From an uncultured Pseudomonadota bacterium (GTDB lineage Bacteria; Myxococcota_A; UBA796; SXON01), in assembly GCA_903844155.1 (NCBI GenBank), contig CAIMSU010000218.1, positions 1-51,923 of the forward strand: DNA of 51,923 bases, in the 5' to 3' direction. The notes beneath the pieces were generated by a model, which worked only from the letters and a program-made list of their open reading frames with translations, was not told the DNA's origin and did no database searches. The position numbers and the translations under genes are program-made. Positions 8,158-17,089 of this stretch are shown here, in pieces (the first letter of the stretch is position 1; every line of letters starts with the position of its first letter).

Positions 8158-9843
8158 ATGCCGACGGACCCCCCCGAACGCCGCCCCGCGTGGCCTGCCG
8201 CGCCCGAATTGGGGCGGCCGTCAACGCCGGACGCCGCGCGCCCCCGCCCGATTCCGCTGAACCGACCGCGCCCGCCAGAGTCCGCGCCGCCCGCGCGTCT
8301 GCCCGACGCCGAGCCACCGCCGCGGGCTCCGGAGCCCTCGGCGCGGGTTCCAGAACCCCCGCCGCGCGCCACGGAGATCCAGTCGCCGACGCGCTCGGTG
8401 CTCCCCCTCACGCCCCGTCAGGCCCCTGCGCCCCACCTGGCCGGCGCGCCCTCCGCACCCCTGGCCGCCGTCAGCGCGACGGCCAAGGCGGGGTCCACGC
8501 CCGCGGCCGCCGTCGCCCTCGCTGGCGGGCTCTACTCAGCCCCCCGCCCCTCGCCAAGCGCGGGGTTGATGAGCATGCCGGTGATGTCGCGCTTCCAACC
8601 CCGGGAGCCACGGACCTGGGACGAGACCGGAACCGACCCGACGCTCATCGAGCAGATCGTCCTGCGCTACCTGCTCGTCGTCGGCGGTGAATCGGGCCGC
8701 AACATCGCCAACGACGTTTGCATCGCGGTGCCGCTCATCAAGGAGCTGCTCGACTACCTCAAGCAGCAGAAGCTGCTGCAGCACCGCACGTCCACGAACG
8801 TCGGCGACTTCGTCTACGATCTGACCGACCTCGGTCGCGCCCGCGCGCAGGACTACAAGCGCGTCTGCGCCTACGTCGGCCCGGCGCCGGTGCCGTTCGA
8901 GCAGTACCTCCAGAGCGTGCGCGAGCAGTCCCCGAGCCACCGCGACCTCACCCAGGAGGACCTGAACCGCGCGTTCGAGGACCTCCTGATGAACAAGCGC
9001 CTCCTGTCCCGGATCGGCCCCGCGATCACCTCGGGACGCGCGCTGTTCCTGCACGGCGCGCCCGGCAACGGCAAGACCAGCATCGCCGAGCGCCTCACGC
9101 GCTGTTTCGGCGACACCATCTGGATCCCCCACGCGCTCTTGATCGACGGCCACCTCGTGAAGGTGCACGACCCGGCCACACACGAGGAGGTGGACGCCGA
9201 CTTCAAGCCGCTCACGGCGGCAGAACGCCTCGACCGGCGGTGGATCAAGATCCAGCGGCCAACGGTCGTCGCGGGCGGTGAATTGACCTTGGAGATGCTG
9301 GAGATCCAGCTTGACCCGGCCACGAACATCTGCGAGGCGCCGCTGCAGATCAAGGCCAACTGCGGCACGCTGGTCATCGACGACTTCGGCCGCCAGCGGG
9401 TCTCGCCCCAGCTCCTGCTCAACCGCTGGATCTTCCCGCTCGAAAAGCGCCTCGACTACCTGAAATTGCCGGACGGCCGAAAGATCACCGCACCCTTCGA
9501 CCCGATCCTCGTCTTCTCGACGAACATCGAGCCGCGCCAGCTCGTGGACGAGGCGTTTTTGCGCCGCATCCCGTACAAGGTCGAGGTCGTCGACCCCGAG
9601 CCCGAGGAGTTCTGCCAGCTCGTGGAGATGATGGCGCCGCAGCTTGGCGTTGCGCTCCCGATGGGATCGGCGGAGGACCTGGTTTTTCGTCACTACCACC
9701 AGACCAACCGCCCCATGCGCTTCTGCCAGCCGCGCGATCTCCTGCAGCAGATCGCGAACCAGGCCCGCTTTGAGCGCAGCCCGGCCGTCGCGACGCCCGA
9801 GGCCTGGGACGCCGCCGTCGCCAACTACTTCGGGACGCTCTGA
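8158..9843 (+). CDS. AAA+ ATPase with Pro-rich N terminus and winged-helix-like domain
   Basis: A 561-residue protein. Residues 1-155 are a Pro/Ala/Arg-rich, probably disordered region. About 160-245 looks like a winged-helix fold (ANDVCIAVPLIKELLDYLKQQKLL, then a DLTDLGR wing). An AAA+ module follows with Walker A GAPGNGKTS (Lys306) and Walker B LVIDDFG, then a long sensor/lid region; an Arg-finger candidate is in FLRRIPYK. The architecture is that of a regulatory AAA+ ATPase of unknown target; it has no sigma54-activator GAFTGA motif. It converges on the GspE-like gene with a 9-base gap, which may reflect a functional link to pilus or secretion control, but nothing in the sequence proves it. 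Confidence 0.8.
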   Translation: MPTDPPERRPAWPAAPELGRPSTPDAARPRPIPLNRPRPPESAPPARLPDAEPPPRAPEPSARVPEPPPRATEIQSPTRSVLPLTPRQAPAPHLAGAPSAPLAAVSATAKAGSTPAAAVALAGGLYSAPRPSPSAGLMSMPVMSRFQPREPRTWDETGTDPTLIEQIVLRYLLVVGGESGRNIANDVCIAVPLIKELLDYLKQQKLLQHRTSTNVGDFVYDLTDLGRARAQDYKRVCAYVGPAPVPFEQYLQSVREQSPSHRDLTQEDLNRAFEDLLMNKRLLSRIGPAITSGRALFLHGAPGNGKTSIAERLTRCFGDTIWIPHALLIDGHLVKVHDPATHEEVDADFKPLTAAERLDRRWIKIQRPTVVAGGELTLEMLEIQLDPATNICEAPLQIKANCGTLVIDDFGRQRVSPQLLLNRWIFPLEKRLDYLKLPDGRKITAPFDPILVFSTNIEPRQLVDEAFLRRIPYKVEVVDPEPEEFCQLVEMMAPQLGVALPMGSAEDLVFRHYHQTNRPMRFCQPRDLLQQIANQARFERSPAVATPEAWDAAVANYFGTL

Positions 9844-9852
9844 GCATCGCTT

Positions 9853-12084
9853 TCAGCGCGTTGCGTGCCCGGAACGGCGCAGCAGGGCCTTGAGTCTCAG
9901 CTCGATCTCCTCGGGGTCGAAGGGCTTGGGCACGTAGTCGTCCGCCCCCACGTGGAATCCCTCCTTCACGTGGGCGGCGTCGCCCCGGGCTGAGAGGATG
10001 ATGATGGGGATGGCGGCTGTCGCTGGGTCGGCCTTGAGCCGATTGCACACTTCGTAGCCGGACATCCGCGGCATCATCACGTCGGTGAGCACGGCGTCGG
10101 GGTGATGGCGCGCGACCGCCTCGAGCGCCTCGACACCGTCGCGGGCGAGGATGACGTCGTAGTCGTCCTCGAGCGTCGCGGAGAGCAGGGCGAGGATCTC
10201 GGGGGCATCGTCGACAGCCAGGATCAAGGGGCGTTTTCGGACGGGACTGGTTGCGGGGGCTCGGGGGTGGATCGAGGCGGCCGGGCGCGTCGCGACGTGC
10301 CGCTTCGTCACCTCCTCCGTCTCCGGCTCCTCGATGTCCACGTCGGGGCCGGTCGAAGCGGTGCGAGGCCGGTCACGCCAGGGGTCGGTGGGCACGAGAC
10401 GGGCGACCTCCTCGAGCGTCGTCGCGCCGTCGCGGACCTTGTCGAGGGCATCCTCGATCATCGCCACAAAGCCCTGATTGCGGGCGAGCTGGGCCAGTTG
10501 CGCCTCCGGGGCGCCCGCGAAGATCAGCGCCCGCACCTCCTCGTCGACGCGCAACAGTTCGTACACGCCGATGCGGCCCCGGTACCCCGCGCCCTGACAG
10601 GCGGGGCAGCCCGCGCCGGCGACCCGGCACCGCGGCCCCATGCGCATCGGCACCATCTCCAGCCGCTCCCAGTCCTCGGCCCGTGGTTCGGCGAGGATCG
10701 AGCACGCCGGGCACACCCGCCGGACCAGACGCTGGGCCACGACCCCGAGGAGCGCGTGCCCGGCGAGGTAGTTGGGGACGTCCAGGTCGCGCAGCCGGGT
10801 GATGGCCCCGAGCGCGTTGCTGGCGTGCAGCGTGGTCAGCACGAGGTGGCCGGTGGTCGCGGCGTCCACGGCGGCCAGGGCACTCTCCGGGTCGCGGATC
10901 TCCCCGATCACGAGCACGTTGGGGTCCTGGCGAAGCACGGATTTGGCGGCCTCGGCGAACGTCAGGCCCTTCCGCTCGTCGACCTGCACCTGCCGCACGC
11001 CCGGGATGGACAGCTCGATCGGGTCCTCGATGCTCACGATCGAGGCGGTGCCGCTGCGGAGCCGGTTGATCGTGCCGTACAGCGTGGTTGTCTTCCCGCT
11101 CCCGGTCGGGCCGACGACGAGCAGGATGCCTTGCGTCTGGTCGGCGAGGTGGAAATAGGCCGCGAGCACCGCCGGGTTCCAGCCGAGCGCCACGAGATCC
11201 ACCTGCAGGGCGCGCCCGTCCAGGATGCGGGCGACCGTGGACTCGCCGAACTGCGAGGGGATGACCGAGAGGCGCAGGTCGATCTTGTGCCCGCCGATCT
11301 CGACCGTCGCCCGTCCGTCCTGCGGCCGACGATGCTCGGCCACGTCCATCCGCCCGACCACCTTGACGCGGTTGACCAGCGGCTGCATCGCCCAGTCCGG
11401 GAGCCGGACGATCTCCCGCAGGAGCCCGTCGATGCGGAACCGCACGCGGCACCCGTCGGCCTCGGCCTCCACGTGGATGTCGGACGCGTGCCGGTCCATG
11501 GCCGTGGCGAAGAGCAGGTTGAGCAGGTCGATGTACGCCGTGCCGCCCTTTTGCAGAGAGCGCTCGATGGCCACCGCGTCGAGATCCAGGCCGGCGGGGG
11601 CGTTCGTCGGAATTCCCGAGGAGACCCCCGCTTCGCCGCTGGCCCCCACCCCATCGTAATGACGAAGGATCGCGGCCCGGATACGGCTCTCAGCGGCGAC
11701 CTCGCCGAGGATCGAACCGCCGAGCGCGAACTCCAGCTCCGCGACCGCGTCCCCGTCACGCGGATCCGCCATGGCTACCCGGAACGTGCGCTGCGCCCGC
11801 GAATACGCAAAAGCCTTCCGCGCCTCTGCGATCCGCCGCGGGAGCTTCGCGACCACTACCGGGTCCACGCGCTGGTCGACGGGGTCGACATAGGTGACCC
11901 CGAGTTGCCGTGCGAGCGCCTTCGCGATCACGACGTCGTCGCCCGCGCCCTGCTCGACGAGGATCTCACCGAGACGCGGCCGTTTTCCTGGGCCACGCTG
12001 GGCTTTCAACGCCCGCTCGATCTGCTCGGGGACGACCGTGCCCTCCTCGATGAGGATCTGGCCGAGCTTCTTGCGTTCAGGCAC
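9853..12084 (-). CDS. GspE/PilB-type secretion or pilus ATPase fused to a C-terminal receiver domain
   Basis: A 743-residue fusion. Residues 5-150 resemble the MshEN/GspE-N domain (LGQILIEEG and LGEILVEQG repeats). About 190-300 is the N2 domain with ASDIHVE and RIDG. The RecA-like ATPase has Walker A GPTGSGKTTT (Lys331), Walker B VLVIGEIRD, a His box TGHLVLTTLHA and a Zn site of two CPAC motifs before YRGRIGVYE. Residues about 620-743 are a receiver domain with phosphoacceptor Asp668 (VLTDVMMP) and Lys in VPKPFDP. PilB-family ATPases drive type II secretion or type IV pilus assembly; a receiver at the C terminus would put this motor under phosphorelay control. The GTG start (12084) overlaps the stop of the upstream histidine kinase by 8 bases, so the kinase is the likely phosphodonor. 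No pilin or secretin genes are nearby. Confidence 0.9.
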   Translation of the reverse strand: MPERKKLGQILIEEGTVVPEQIERALKAQRGPGKRPRLGEILVEQGAGDDVVIAKALARQLGVTYVDPVDQRVDPVVVAKLPRRIAEARKAFAYSRAQRTFRVAMADPRDGDAVAELEFALGGSILGEVAAESRIRAAILRHYDGVGASGEAGVSSGIPTNAPAGLDLDAVAIERSLQKGGTAYIDLLNLLFATAMDRHASDIHVEAEADGCRVRFRIDGLLREIVRLPDWAMQPLVNRVKVVGRMDVAEHRRPQDGRATVEIGGHKIDLRLSVIPSQFGESTVARILDGRALQVDLVALGWNPAVLAAYFHLADQTQGILLVVGPTGSGKTTTLYGTINRLRSGTASIVSIEDPIELSIPGVRQVQVDERKGLTFAEAAKSVLRQDPNVLVIGEIRDPESALAAVDAATTGHLVLTTLHASNALGAITRLRDLDVPNYLAGHALLGVVAQRLVRRVCPACSILAEPRAEDWERLEMVPMRMGPRCRVAGAGCPACQGAGYRGRIGVYELLRVDEEVRALIFAGAPEAQLAQLARNQGFVAMIEDALDKVRDGATTLEEVARLVPTDPWRDRPRTASTGPDVDIEEPETEEVTKRHVATRPAASIHPRAPATSPVRKRPLILAVDDAPEILALLSATLEDDYDVILARDGVEALEAVARHHPDAVLTDVMMPRMSGYEVCNRLKADPATAAIPIIILSARGDAAHVKEGFHVGADDYVPKPFDPEEIELRLKALLRRSGHATR

Positions 12085-13876
12085 GGGGGGCTCCGGGGTC
12101 GCGGGGGTGGATGGGAAAGTGCAGGGAGAAAGCGCTGCCATGGCCGGGCTCGGACGCCACCTCGATCCGTCCACCCTGCGCGACGACGAGCTGCTTCACG
12201 ATGTAGAGCCCCAGACCGGCGCCGCCGGCAACGCGCGTGTCGCCCTTCTCGACCTGGTAGAACTTGTCGAACAACCTTGGGATCGCGTCGGGCGGGATGC
12301 CCCGTCCGGTGTCGTGGACCACCAACACGACCTCGTCGCCGACGCGGCGCGCGCCGAGCCCGATCTCGCCACCAGGCGGCGTAAATTTCAGGGCGTTGTT
12401 CACCAGGTTTCCGATGACCTGCGCGAGGCGGAATGCATCGACCCGCAGGAGCGCCCCGCCGGCCTCGGTCCCGAGGTCATCCGTCGCGACGAAATGCAGG
12501 CCGCGATCATCCACGACGCCGCGCCAGGTCTGGGTCCACTCCTGGAAGAGCGTGCGGGGGTCTACCGCAACCGGCGCGATGGGCAGGCTCCCGGCGTCCA
12601 GCCGCGTGGCGTCGAGCAGGTTGGTGACCATGTGCAGCAGCACCTGACCCTGCTGCCGGATGGTGCCCACCCAGCCCAGTTGTTTTTCGGACAGCGGCCC
12701 GCCGCGCTGCGCGAGCAGGAGCTTCGTGAACCCCTCGATCGCCACGAGTGGCGTCTTCAACTCGTGGGTCACAACGGAGAGGAACTCCTTTTGCAGCGCG
12801 TCCAACTGGCGCGCCTCGGTCACGTCGCGGAGCACGACGACCCAGTGTCGCGACGCGTCCCGGCCTGTGAACGGGACCTGCCGCACGCTGCAGGCGACGA
12901 CGAGGGGCCGGTGGTCGTCACCGCGAAGAAGGTCAAACTGCTCGTCCTCATCGTCGCAGAGCCGCCCGACGTCGAGCTCGTCGATGAGGTCGGGGAGAAG
13001 ATCGCTCGCGGGCCAACGGGGCGTCAGCGCGGTGAGGAGGACGCCAGCCTGCGCGTTCTTTTCGAGGATGCGGCCCGTGCGGTCGACGAGCAGGACGCCA
13101 TCGCCGAGCAGCGCCAGCATCGTCGCCGTCTGCCGGTTCCGAGCGTCGAGGACGGTGATGGTGCCGTTCAGGCGCGTTTGCGCCGCGGACATCGCCCGAC
13201 TCAACGACCGGATCTCGGGCGCGCCTTCGGGCCGGGGAATCGGTACGTCCAACCTGCCGTCTGCCATCTCATCGGCAGCGCGACGCAAGGCCTCCAGGGG
13301 CAGGCTCAGCAGTTGCCGCAGGGCACCCGCGAGCGCGACGGTCGCCAGCGTGCAGGCGAGCACCCAGCCGCCGAGCCATGGGAGGGCTGGGGCGAGCGCG
13401 TCAACCCAGGCCGGGCGCACGTAGTAGACCAGCTCCCGCACCGCTTCGGTCGTCCGCAGGTCGCTTCGCACCAGATCGTGCGCGATCGCGCCGCCGGCCG
13501 GGTCCTCCACCCCGCCCTGCGGCGAGTGTTCGGCCGAGCTTAGGTGCTCGTTCCACTCGCGAAGACGCGCCTCGTACGCCGCAAGCTCCGCGCGAACCGG
13601 GGCGGTGCCGCTCCCGAGGTCCGCCAACCCGGCGCCGATCCGGTCCAGATCCGTGAACGTGCGCTCGGGGACGGCGGAGCCTGTGGCGGTGGCGTCGAGC
13701 GCCGAGGCCTGGACGGCCTCCAACTGGACCTCCAGCCCCTCCACCGTCGAGACCTGGGCGCCCGTTGGGCTCTCCGCCAGCACCCGGAACAGGGCGAGCG
13801 CCGCGGTGCCGAGGATCACGGCGTTGAGCGTGCTCATCAGCATCAGCACGCTGATCTGGAAGCGTATCGGTGGCAT
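12077..13876 (-). CDS. Membrane sensor histidine kinase coupled to the GspE-REC gene
   Basis: A 599-residue kinase. Transmembrane helices lie at about 8-33 and 165-190, enclosing a periplasmic domain of about 130 residues; HAMP follows, then a PAS-like region (LLGDGVLLVDRTGRI). HisKA carries His371 in VVTHELKTP, and HATPase_c has the N box NLVNNALKFT, DTGRGIP, FDKFYQVE and GAGLGLYIVK. The signal sensed is unknown. The start is placed at ATG 13876, immediately before the first membrane helix; the same frame stays open upstream but there encodes an exonuclease-like fragment (see next entry). Its stop overlaps the GspE-REC start, so one mRNA probably makes sensor and target motor in a fixed ratio. 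Confidence 0.9.
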   Translation of the reverse strand: MPPIRFQISVLMLMSTLNAVILGTAALALFRVLAESPTGAQVSTVEGLEVQLEAVQASALDATATGSAVPERTFTDLDRIGAGLADLGSGTAPVRAELAAYEARLREWNEHLSSAEHSPQGGVEDPAGGAIAHDLVRSDLRTTEAVRELVYYVRPAWVDALAPALPWLGGWVLACTLATVALAGALRQLLSLPLEALRRAADEMADGRLDVPIPRPEGAPEIRSLSRAMSAAQTRLNGTITVLDARNRQTATMLALLGDGVLLVDRTGRILEKNAQAGVLLTALTPRWPASDLLPDLIDELDVGRLCDDEDEQFDLLRGDDHRPLVVACSVRQVPFTGRDASRHWVVVLRDVTEARQLDALQKEFLSVVTHELKTPLVAIEGFTKLLLAQRGGPLSEKQLGWVGTIRQQGQVLLHMVTNLLDATRLDAGSLPIAPVAVDPRTLFQEWTQTWRGVVDDRGLHFVATDDLGTEAGGALLRVDAFRLAQVIGNLVNNALKFTPPGGEIGLGARRVGDEVVLVVHDTGRGIPPDAIPRLFDKFYQVEKGDTRVAGGAGLGLYIVKQLVVAQGGRIEVASEPGHGSAFSLHFPIHPRDPGAPRA

Positions 13877-14131
13877 GCGGCGCATCTCAGCGCATCCTCG
13901 CATGAAAGCCGGGTGGCCGGGCGCGTAGCGGGCGAGCCACGGTCGGTCGTGAAGAGAGAGGTTGTGCCCGACGAGGAGGTCCGCCTTCCAGCCTGCGATC
14001 ACCCCGAGCGCGGCGGGCACGTCGCCGGTGCGCTCGGCGATGACCTCCTCTCCGTCAGGCCCCAGCGCGCCGAGGCCGTGGAGCGCGCCGGCTCGGGAGA
14101 GATCGACGTCGAGAACGAGGGGGCGGTCCAC
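13877..14131 (-). pseudogene. DEDD-type 3'-5' exonuclease N-terminal relic, in frame with the kinase
   Basis: In the kinase's own frame, upstream of its start, the DNA encodes a segment like the exonuclease domain found in some helicase fusions: PLVLDVDLSR (first acidic motif), a GALGPDGEE strand, then LLVGHNLSLHDRPWL (second motif with the conserved HN...D). The rest of the fold is missing and the frame runs straight into MPPIRF, the kinase start. A GTG at 14131 with TACCCG six bases upstream (14138-14143) could still start it. I regard it as the remnant of a gene deleted by insertion or rearrangement at the kinase start. A genuine exonuclease-kinase fusion is the less likely alternative. 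Confidence 0.45.
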
Positions 14132-14233
14132 GGGGGCCGGGTATCCGGGTGGGCGCGCGAACAACACGGGCCTGTCGCCGCGTGCCCGGCGCCCGTGAGA
14201 GCATTGGCGCTCGGCGCGGCACTGGCCCCCAGC

Positions 14234-14262
14234 TTGCATGGCCAGCATGCCGCGTTTATGCT
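14234..14262 (+). promoter_or_regulatory. Sigma70-type promoter of the DUF433/DUF5615 pair
   Basis: TTGCAT (14234-14239), a 17-base spacer and TATGCT (14257-14262), then six bases and the ATG at 14269: the best -35/-10 pair in the window, and leaderless. The spacer contains a second GCATG word, giving a GCATG...GCATGC arrangement that could be an operator for the antitoxin (inference). Confidence 0.6.
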
Positions 14263-14268
14263 TGGGAC

Positions 14269-14493
14269 ATGGACTACTCCGGCATCATCACCGTCGAAGC
14301 GGACAAGCGAAGCGGTAAGCCGTGTATCCGCGGGTTGCGCATCACGGTCTACGACATCCTCGAGTACCTCGCGGGCGGCATGACGCCGGCCGAGATCGTT
14401 GCTGACTTTCCCCAGCTCACGCTGGTCGACATCCGGGCCTGTCTGGCGTTCGCGGCGGACCGCGAGAGGACGTGGGTCCGCGTGGCGGTGTGA
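14269..14493 (+). CDS. DUF433 antitoxin
   Basis: A 74-residue protein of the DUF433 family, helix-turn-helix antitoxins paired with DUF5615 toxins. The hallmarks GKPCIRGLRITVYDIL and the following LAGGMTPAEIVADFP helix pair are present; the family normally has GKPxIxGTRI. It probably binds its own promoter and neutralises the downstream PIN-like toxin. The start at ATG 14269 is fixed by the leaderless promoter and by the conserved domain beginning a few residues in. Its TGA overlaps the toxin's GTG by four bases. Confidence 0.88.
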   Translation: MDYSGIITVEADKRSGKPCIRGLRITVYDILEYLAGGMTPAEIVADFPQLTLVDIRACLAFAADRERTWVRVAV

Positions 14494-14837
14494 AGCTGCT
14501 CTTTGACCAGAACCTCTCTCCCCGGCTGGTGCGCCTGCTCGGCGATCTCTTTCCGGGGTCGGTGCATGTGATGGAGCTTGGTGCGGACCGGGCTTCTGAC
14601 AATGTGGTCTGGGGCTTGGCGAAGGATGGAGGCTTCGCGATCGTCTCGAAGGACGGGGACTTCCAGGTGCGGAGCGTGCTGCTCGGCCACCCACCAAAGG
14701 TGATCTGGCTTCGCGTGGGCAACGCCGGTACGCCGGAGATCGCTGGTCTGCTGCGCGGAGCCAGCGCGGAATTGTCCATGTTCGACGAGGACGGCGCCGC
14801 CGCGCTACTCACGCTCGGCTTGCTCGGGTCGGAGTGA
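14490..14837 (+). CDS. DUF5615 PIN-like toxin
   Basis: A 115-residue protein of the DUF5615/Mut7-C-like group, a PIN-related presumed RNase. Characteristic motifs are LLFDQNLSPRLVRLL at the N terminus, ending the first strand with the acidic Asp, then the FAIVSKDGDF strand with acidic residues. It starts at GTG 14490 overlapping the antitoxin stop (GTGA), indicating coupled translation. The pair is isolated from the larger TA array 13 kb downstream but has the same architecture as the pair at 30864-31456. Confidence 0.88.
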   Translation: MKLLFDQNLSPRLVRLLGDLFPGSVHVMELGADRASDNVVWGLAKDGGFAIVSKDGDFQVRSVLLGHPPKVIWLRVGNAGTPEIAGLLRGASAELSMFDEDGAAALLTLGLLGSE

Positions 14838-14881
14838 TCCGCGAGTGGGGATGAGGGCGCGTTTTGGGAAACCTCACAGCG

Positions 14882-14895
14882 GCCCGGCGCCGGGC
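14882..14895. terminator. 14-bp perfect palindrome in the gap after the DUF5615 gene
   Basis: GCCCGGCGCCGGGC is fully self-complementary and lies between two convergent genes (toxin ending 14837, radical SAM ending 14988). There is no T-run on either side; a weak bidirectional transcription end or a protein site are both possible. The rest of this 150-base gap shows no gene. Confidence 0.3.
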
Positions 14896-14987
14896 GGTGG
14901 TCCCAGCGACTTCAACGTCGCCGTGTGTCCTCCGTGTGCCGCACCGCCACACTCGTCGGCGTAGAATGCTGGTTCCTCGCAACCTAG

Positions 14988-15989
14988 TCAATCTGGAATT
15001 TCAAAATTGCAATTAAGCAGGTTGCAGCTCCGCGTACAGCGTGAAACCTCGTGCCTTCGACGCAGGGCCGCGAGCCGGTTCCACATGGCGGGGATCGGGA
15101 CCCCTTCCGTCAGCGAGCCGACGGGCTCGAGAAAGTAGCAGAGGCGCACGTTCCCGGCGGGGTCAAAGGCGATGTCCGAGTGGCCGGCCTTGCAGGTCTG
15201 GCCGTTCGGCACGGAAGGGTTGCGAAAGTGCCGCTTGAACGCCTTGAGCTGCGCGACCTCGTTGCAGACCTTGCCCCAGCGCGTGCGCTCGTCGATGAGG
15301 ACGTCGAGCGCGTAGTCGATGGCGCCGAGCTGCTTCTCAGTCGTTGGCCAGAGCGCCGAGGAGCGCCACCACGTCGGATCATGGGCGTTCTCCCCGAAGT
15401 TCTGGTAGAGCGGCTGGACGACGAGCTCGTAGCCACGCAGCTTGACCCAGCGCAGCAGGTCCGGGATCTCGCGCGCGTTGTCGGCGTGGAGGATGCAGGC
15501 GATGACCACGCGAGGATTCGGGCGTTTGTCGAGGCGATCACACACCTCGACCAGCTTTGCGCGCGTGCCTTCGCGCCCGCGGGACCGGTCGACGGTCTCG
15601 GCGCGAAAACCGTCCATCGAGAGGTAGGCGATCTTCGCGCCCGCCTCGCACAGCCCGTCTGCGCGCCGATCGTCGAGCAGCCAGCCGTTGGTGTTGAAGC
15701 TGACCTCGAAGCCCAGCGTCGTCGCCCGCGTCATCAGCCGTTCCAGGTCCTTGCGAAGGAGCGGTTCACCGCCGACAAAGTTGACGCTCGCCTTGCCGAG
15801 CCAGCCGCCAAGCTGATCGAGCACGCCGAGCCAGGTCTCCTCGGGCAGGTCGATGGTCTTGTTCTTGTAGATGTCGCAGTGCGCGCAGGGCAGAAAGCAG
15901 CGGTCGGTGACGGAGAGGTGCACCTGATCGGGCAGTCCCGGCGCGGGTTTCAGGCGTGCGCGGGCGAGGATCGGCGTCAGCGCGCTCAT
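14988..15989 (-). CDS. Radical SAM protein with Cys-rich C terminus
   Basis: A 333-residue radical S-adenosylmethionine enzyme. C31-x3-C35-x2-C38 (CFLPCAHC) binds the catalytic [4Fe-4S] cluster, and VNFVGGEPLLRKDL is the SAM-binding GGEP motif. The C-terminal part has Cys residues (QTCKAGHSDIAF, RLCYF, and the final CTRSCNLLNC), suggesting an auxiliary cluster like those of SPASM/twitch proteins that modify peptides or other substrates. Its ATG overlaps the stop of the radical SAM gene upstream by four bases (ATGA), so the two act together; no precursor peptide gene was recognised. The last codons lie in an unusually AT-rich patch for this DNA. Confidence 0.85.
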   Translation of the reverse strand: MSALTPILARARLKPAPGLPDQVHLSVTDRCFLPCAHCDIYKNKTIDLPEETWLGVLDQLGGWLGKASVNFVGGEPLLRKDLERLMTRATTLGFEVSFNTNGWLLDDRRADGLCEAGAKIAYLSMDGFRAETVDRSRGREGTRAKLVEVCDRLDKRPNPRVVIACILHADNAREIPDLLRWVKLRGYELVVQPLYQNFGENAHDPTWWRSSALWPTTEKQLGAIDYALDVLIDERTRWGKVCNEVAQLKAFKRHFRNPSVPNGQTCKAGHSDIAFDPAGNVRLCYFLEPVGSLTEGVPIPAMWNRLAALRRRHEVSRCTRSCNLLNCNFEIPD

Positions 15990-17089
15990 GGGAGGGCCTG
16001 CGCGATCTCGGCGGGCGTGACGCCGGAGTAGTTGGAAGAGCGCGGGATGAAGCAGCCGTTACAGGCCGAGAGTCCCGCGTACTCACCCTTCGCCACCTGC
16101 CGACGCCACCCGGTCACCTGCGCCCCGTACCAAAGCTCCCCAAACGACGCGTCGACGATGCTGCCGAGCTTGTTTTCGAGGCGGTTGTCGCGGGTGCAGG
16201 TGGTGAGCGAGCCGTCCCAGCCGATGACCGGGGACTTCCAGAAGCAGCCGCAAACGCCAGGGGCGCCGTCGATGTGCTCGGGCGACTGGGCCGGGCGCGG
16301 CAACGGCACGCCCATCGCCGCCATCGTCTCCCGGAAAACCGTATTTTGACGTTCCTGCTCCGCCACGGTCGGCGCGTCCAACTGCCGAAAGTAGACCACC
16401 GCGTCCGTGCCCGTCGGCACGTCCTGCGCGGCCGTCCGGACTGGCAGCTTCGCCCGTCGGCAAACCCCCTCCCACTTCGTCCGAAAATCAGCCGCCTCCG
16501 TGGCGTTCCGGTCGCTGACGATGAACTGGAACACCAGCCGTGGCCACGGCGCGGCCAGCCGAGCCTTCTCGGCGACAAGGTGCTCCACGTTCGCGACGAC
16601 GTCGTCAAAGATGAGGCGCCCCTTGATCTTTCGCCAGGTCTCGGGCGTGGTCGCATCGAGCGTCAGGTGCCAGGTCTGCGGGACGGTCGACTGGTTGAGC
16701 GCGAGGCGGACGCGCTCAGGCGTGAGGTGGGTCGCGTTGGTGTGGACCTCGATGCGCTCGAAGCTCCGGTGTTCGCCGGCGGCCCGCAGCGCCTCCTGGT
16801 AGATCGTGGAGAAGTCCGGATGGAGGAGCGGTTCCCCGAGCCAGAAGGGGATGAAGACGTCAAAACGCGCCTCGGCCGCCCGAAGGTCTGCGAACAGCTT
16901 GCGGACGAGCGGGACGGTGACAAAGCCGGTGCGGTCGTGGTGCGGGTGCCCTTTTCCGTCGGCCGACGCCTCGCCGACGCTGCAGTGCACGCAGGCGACC
17001 GAGCACCGGTTGGTGGTCTCGAGCACGAGGTAGCTGCCGGGGAGGTGACGCACGCCCTCGTAGTAATCAAGGTTAGGGTCGAGGGGCAT
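15986..17089 (-). CDS. Radical SAM/SPASM domain protein
   Basis: A 367-residue radical SAM enzyme with C29-x3-C33-x2-C36 (CSVACVHC), a WLGEPLLHPDF motif in place of GGEP, and a SPASM-like C terminus (GVCGCFWKSP, TTCTRDNR, SACNGCF). Such proteins often make peptide or cofactor modifications, but no target is visible here. It is the first gene of a two-gene radical SAM operon. Its start codon overlaps that of the divergent ABC ATPase: CATG at 17087-17090 contains ATG on both strands, so each gene's promoter must lie within the other's coding sequence, or one start lies further in. Confidence 0.85.
   Translation of the reverse strand: MPLDPNLDYYEGVRHLPGSYLVLETTNRCSVACVHCSVGEASADGKGHPHHDRTGFVTVPLVRKLFADLRAAEARFDVFIPFWLGEPLLHPDFSTIYQEALRAAGEHRSFERIEVHTNATHLTPERVRLALNQSTVPQTWHLTLDATTPETWRKIKGRLIFDDVVANVEHLVAEKARLAAPWPRLVFQFIVSDRNATEAADFRTKWEGVCRRAKLPVRTAAQDVPTGTDAVVYFRQLDAPTVAEQERQNTVFRETMAAMGVPLPRPAQSPEHIDGAPGVCGCFWKSPVIGWDGSLTTCTRDNRLENKLGSIVDASFGELWYGAQVTGWRRQVAKGEYAGLSACNGCFIPRSSNYSGVTPAEIAQALP

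Noticed and set aside
10102-13543. Long plus-strand open frames (760 and 549 codons) opposite the GspE and kinase genes
   Set aside because: They are antisense shadows of genes with complete catalytic motifs; their translations are Arg/His/Asp-rich with no domain logic, an effect of high GC.
14985-15020. AT-rich patch at the 3' end of the radical SAM gene as a sign of recent insertion or an origin
   Set aside because: It is only about 35 bases, mostly coding for the Cys/Asn-rich C terminus, with no repeats or DnaA-box-like words.
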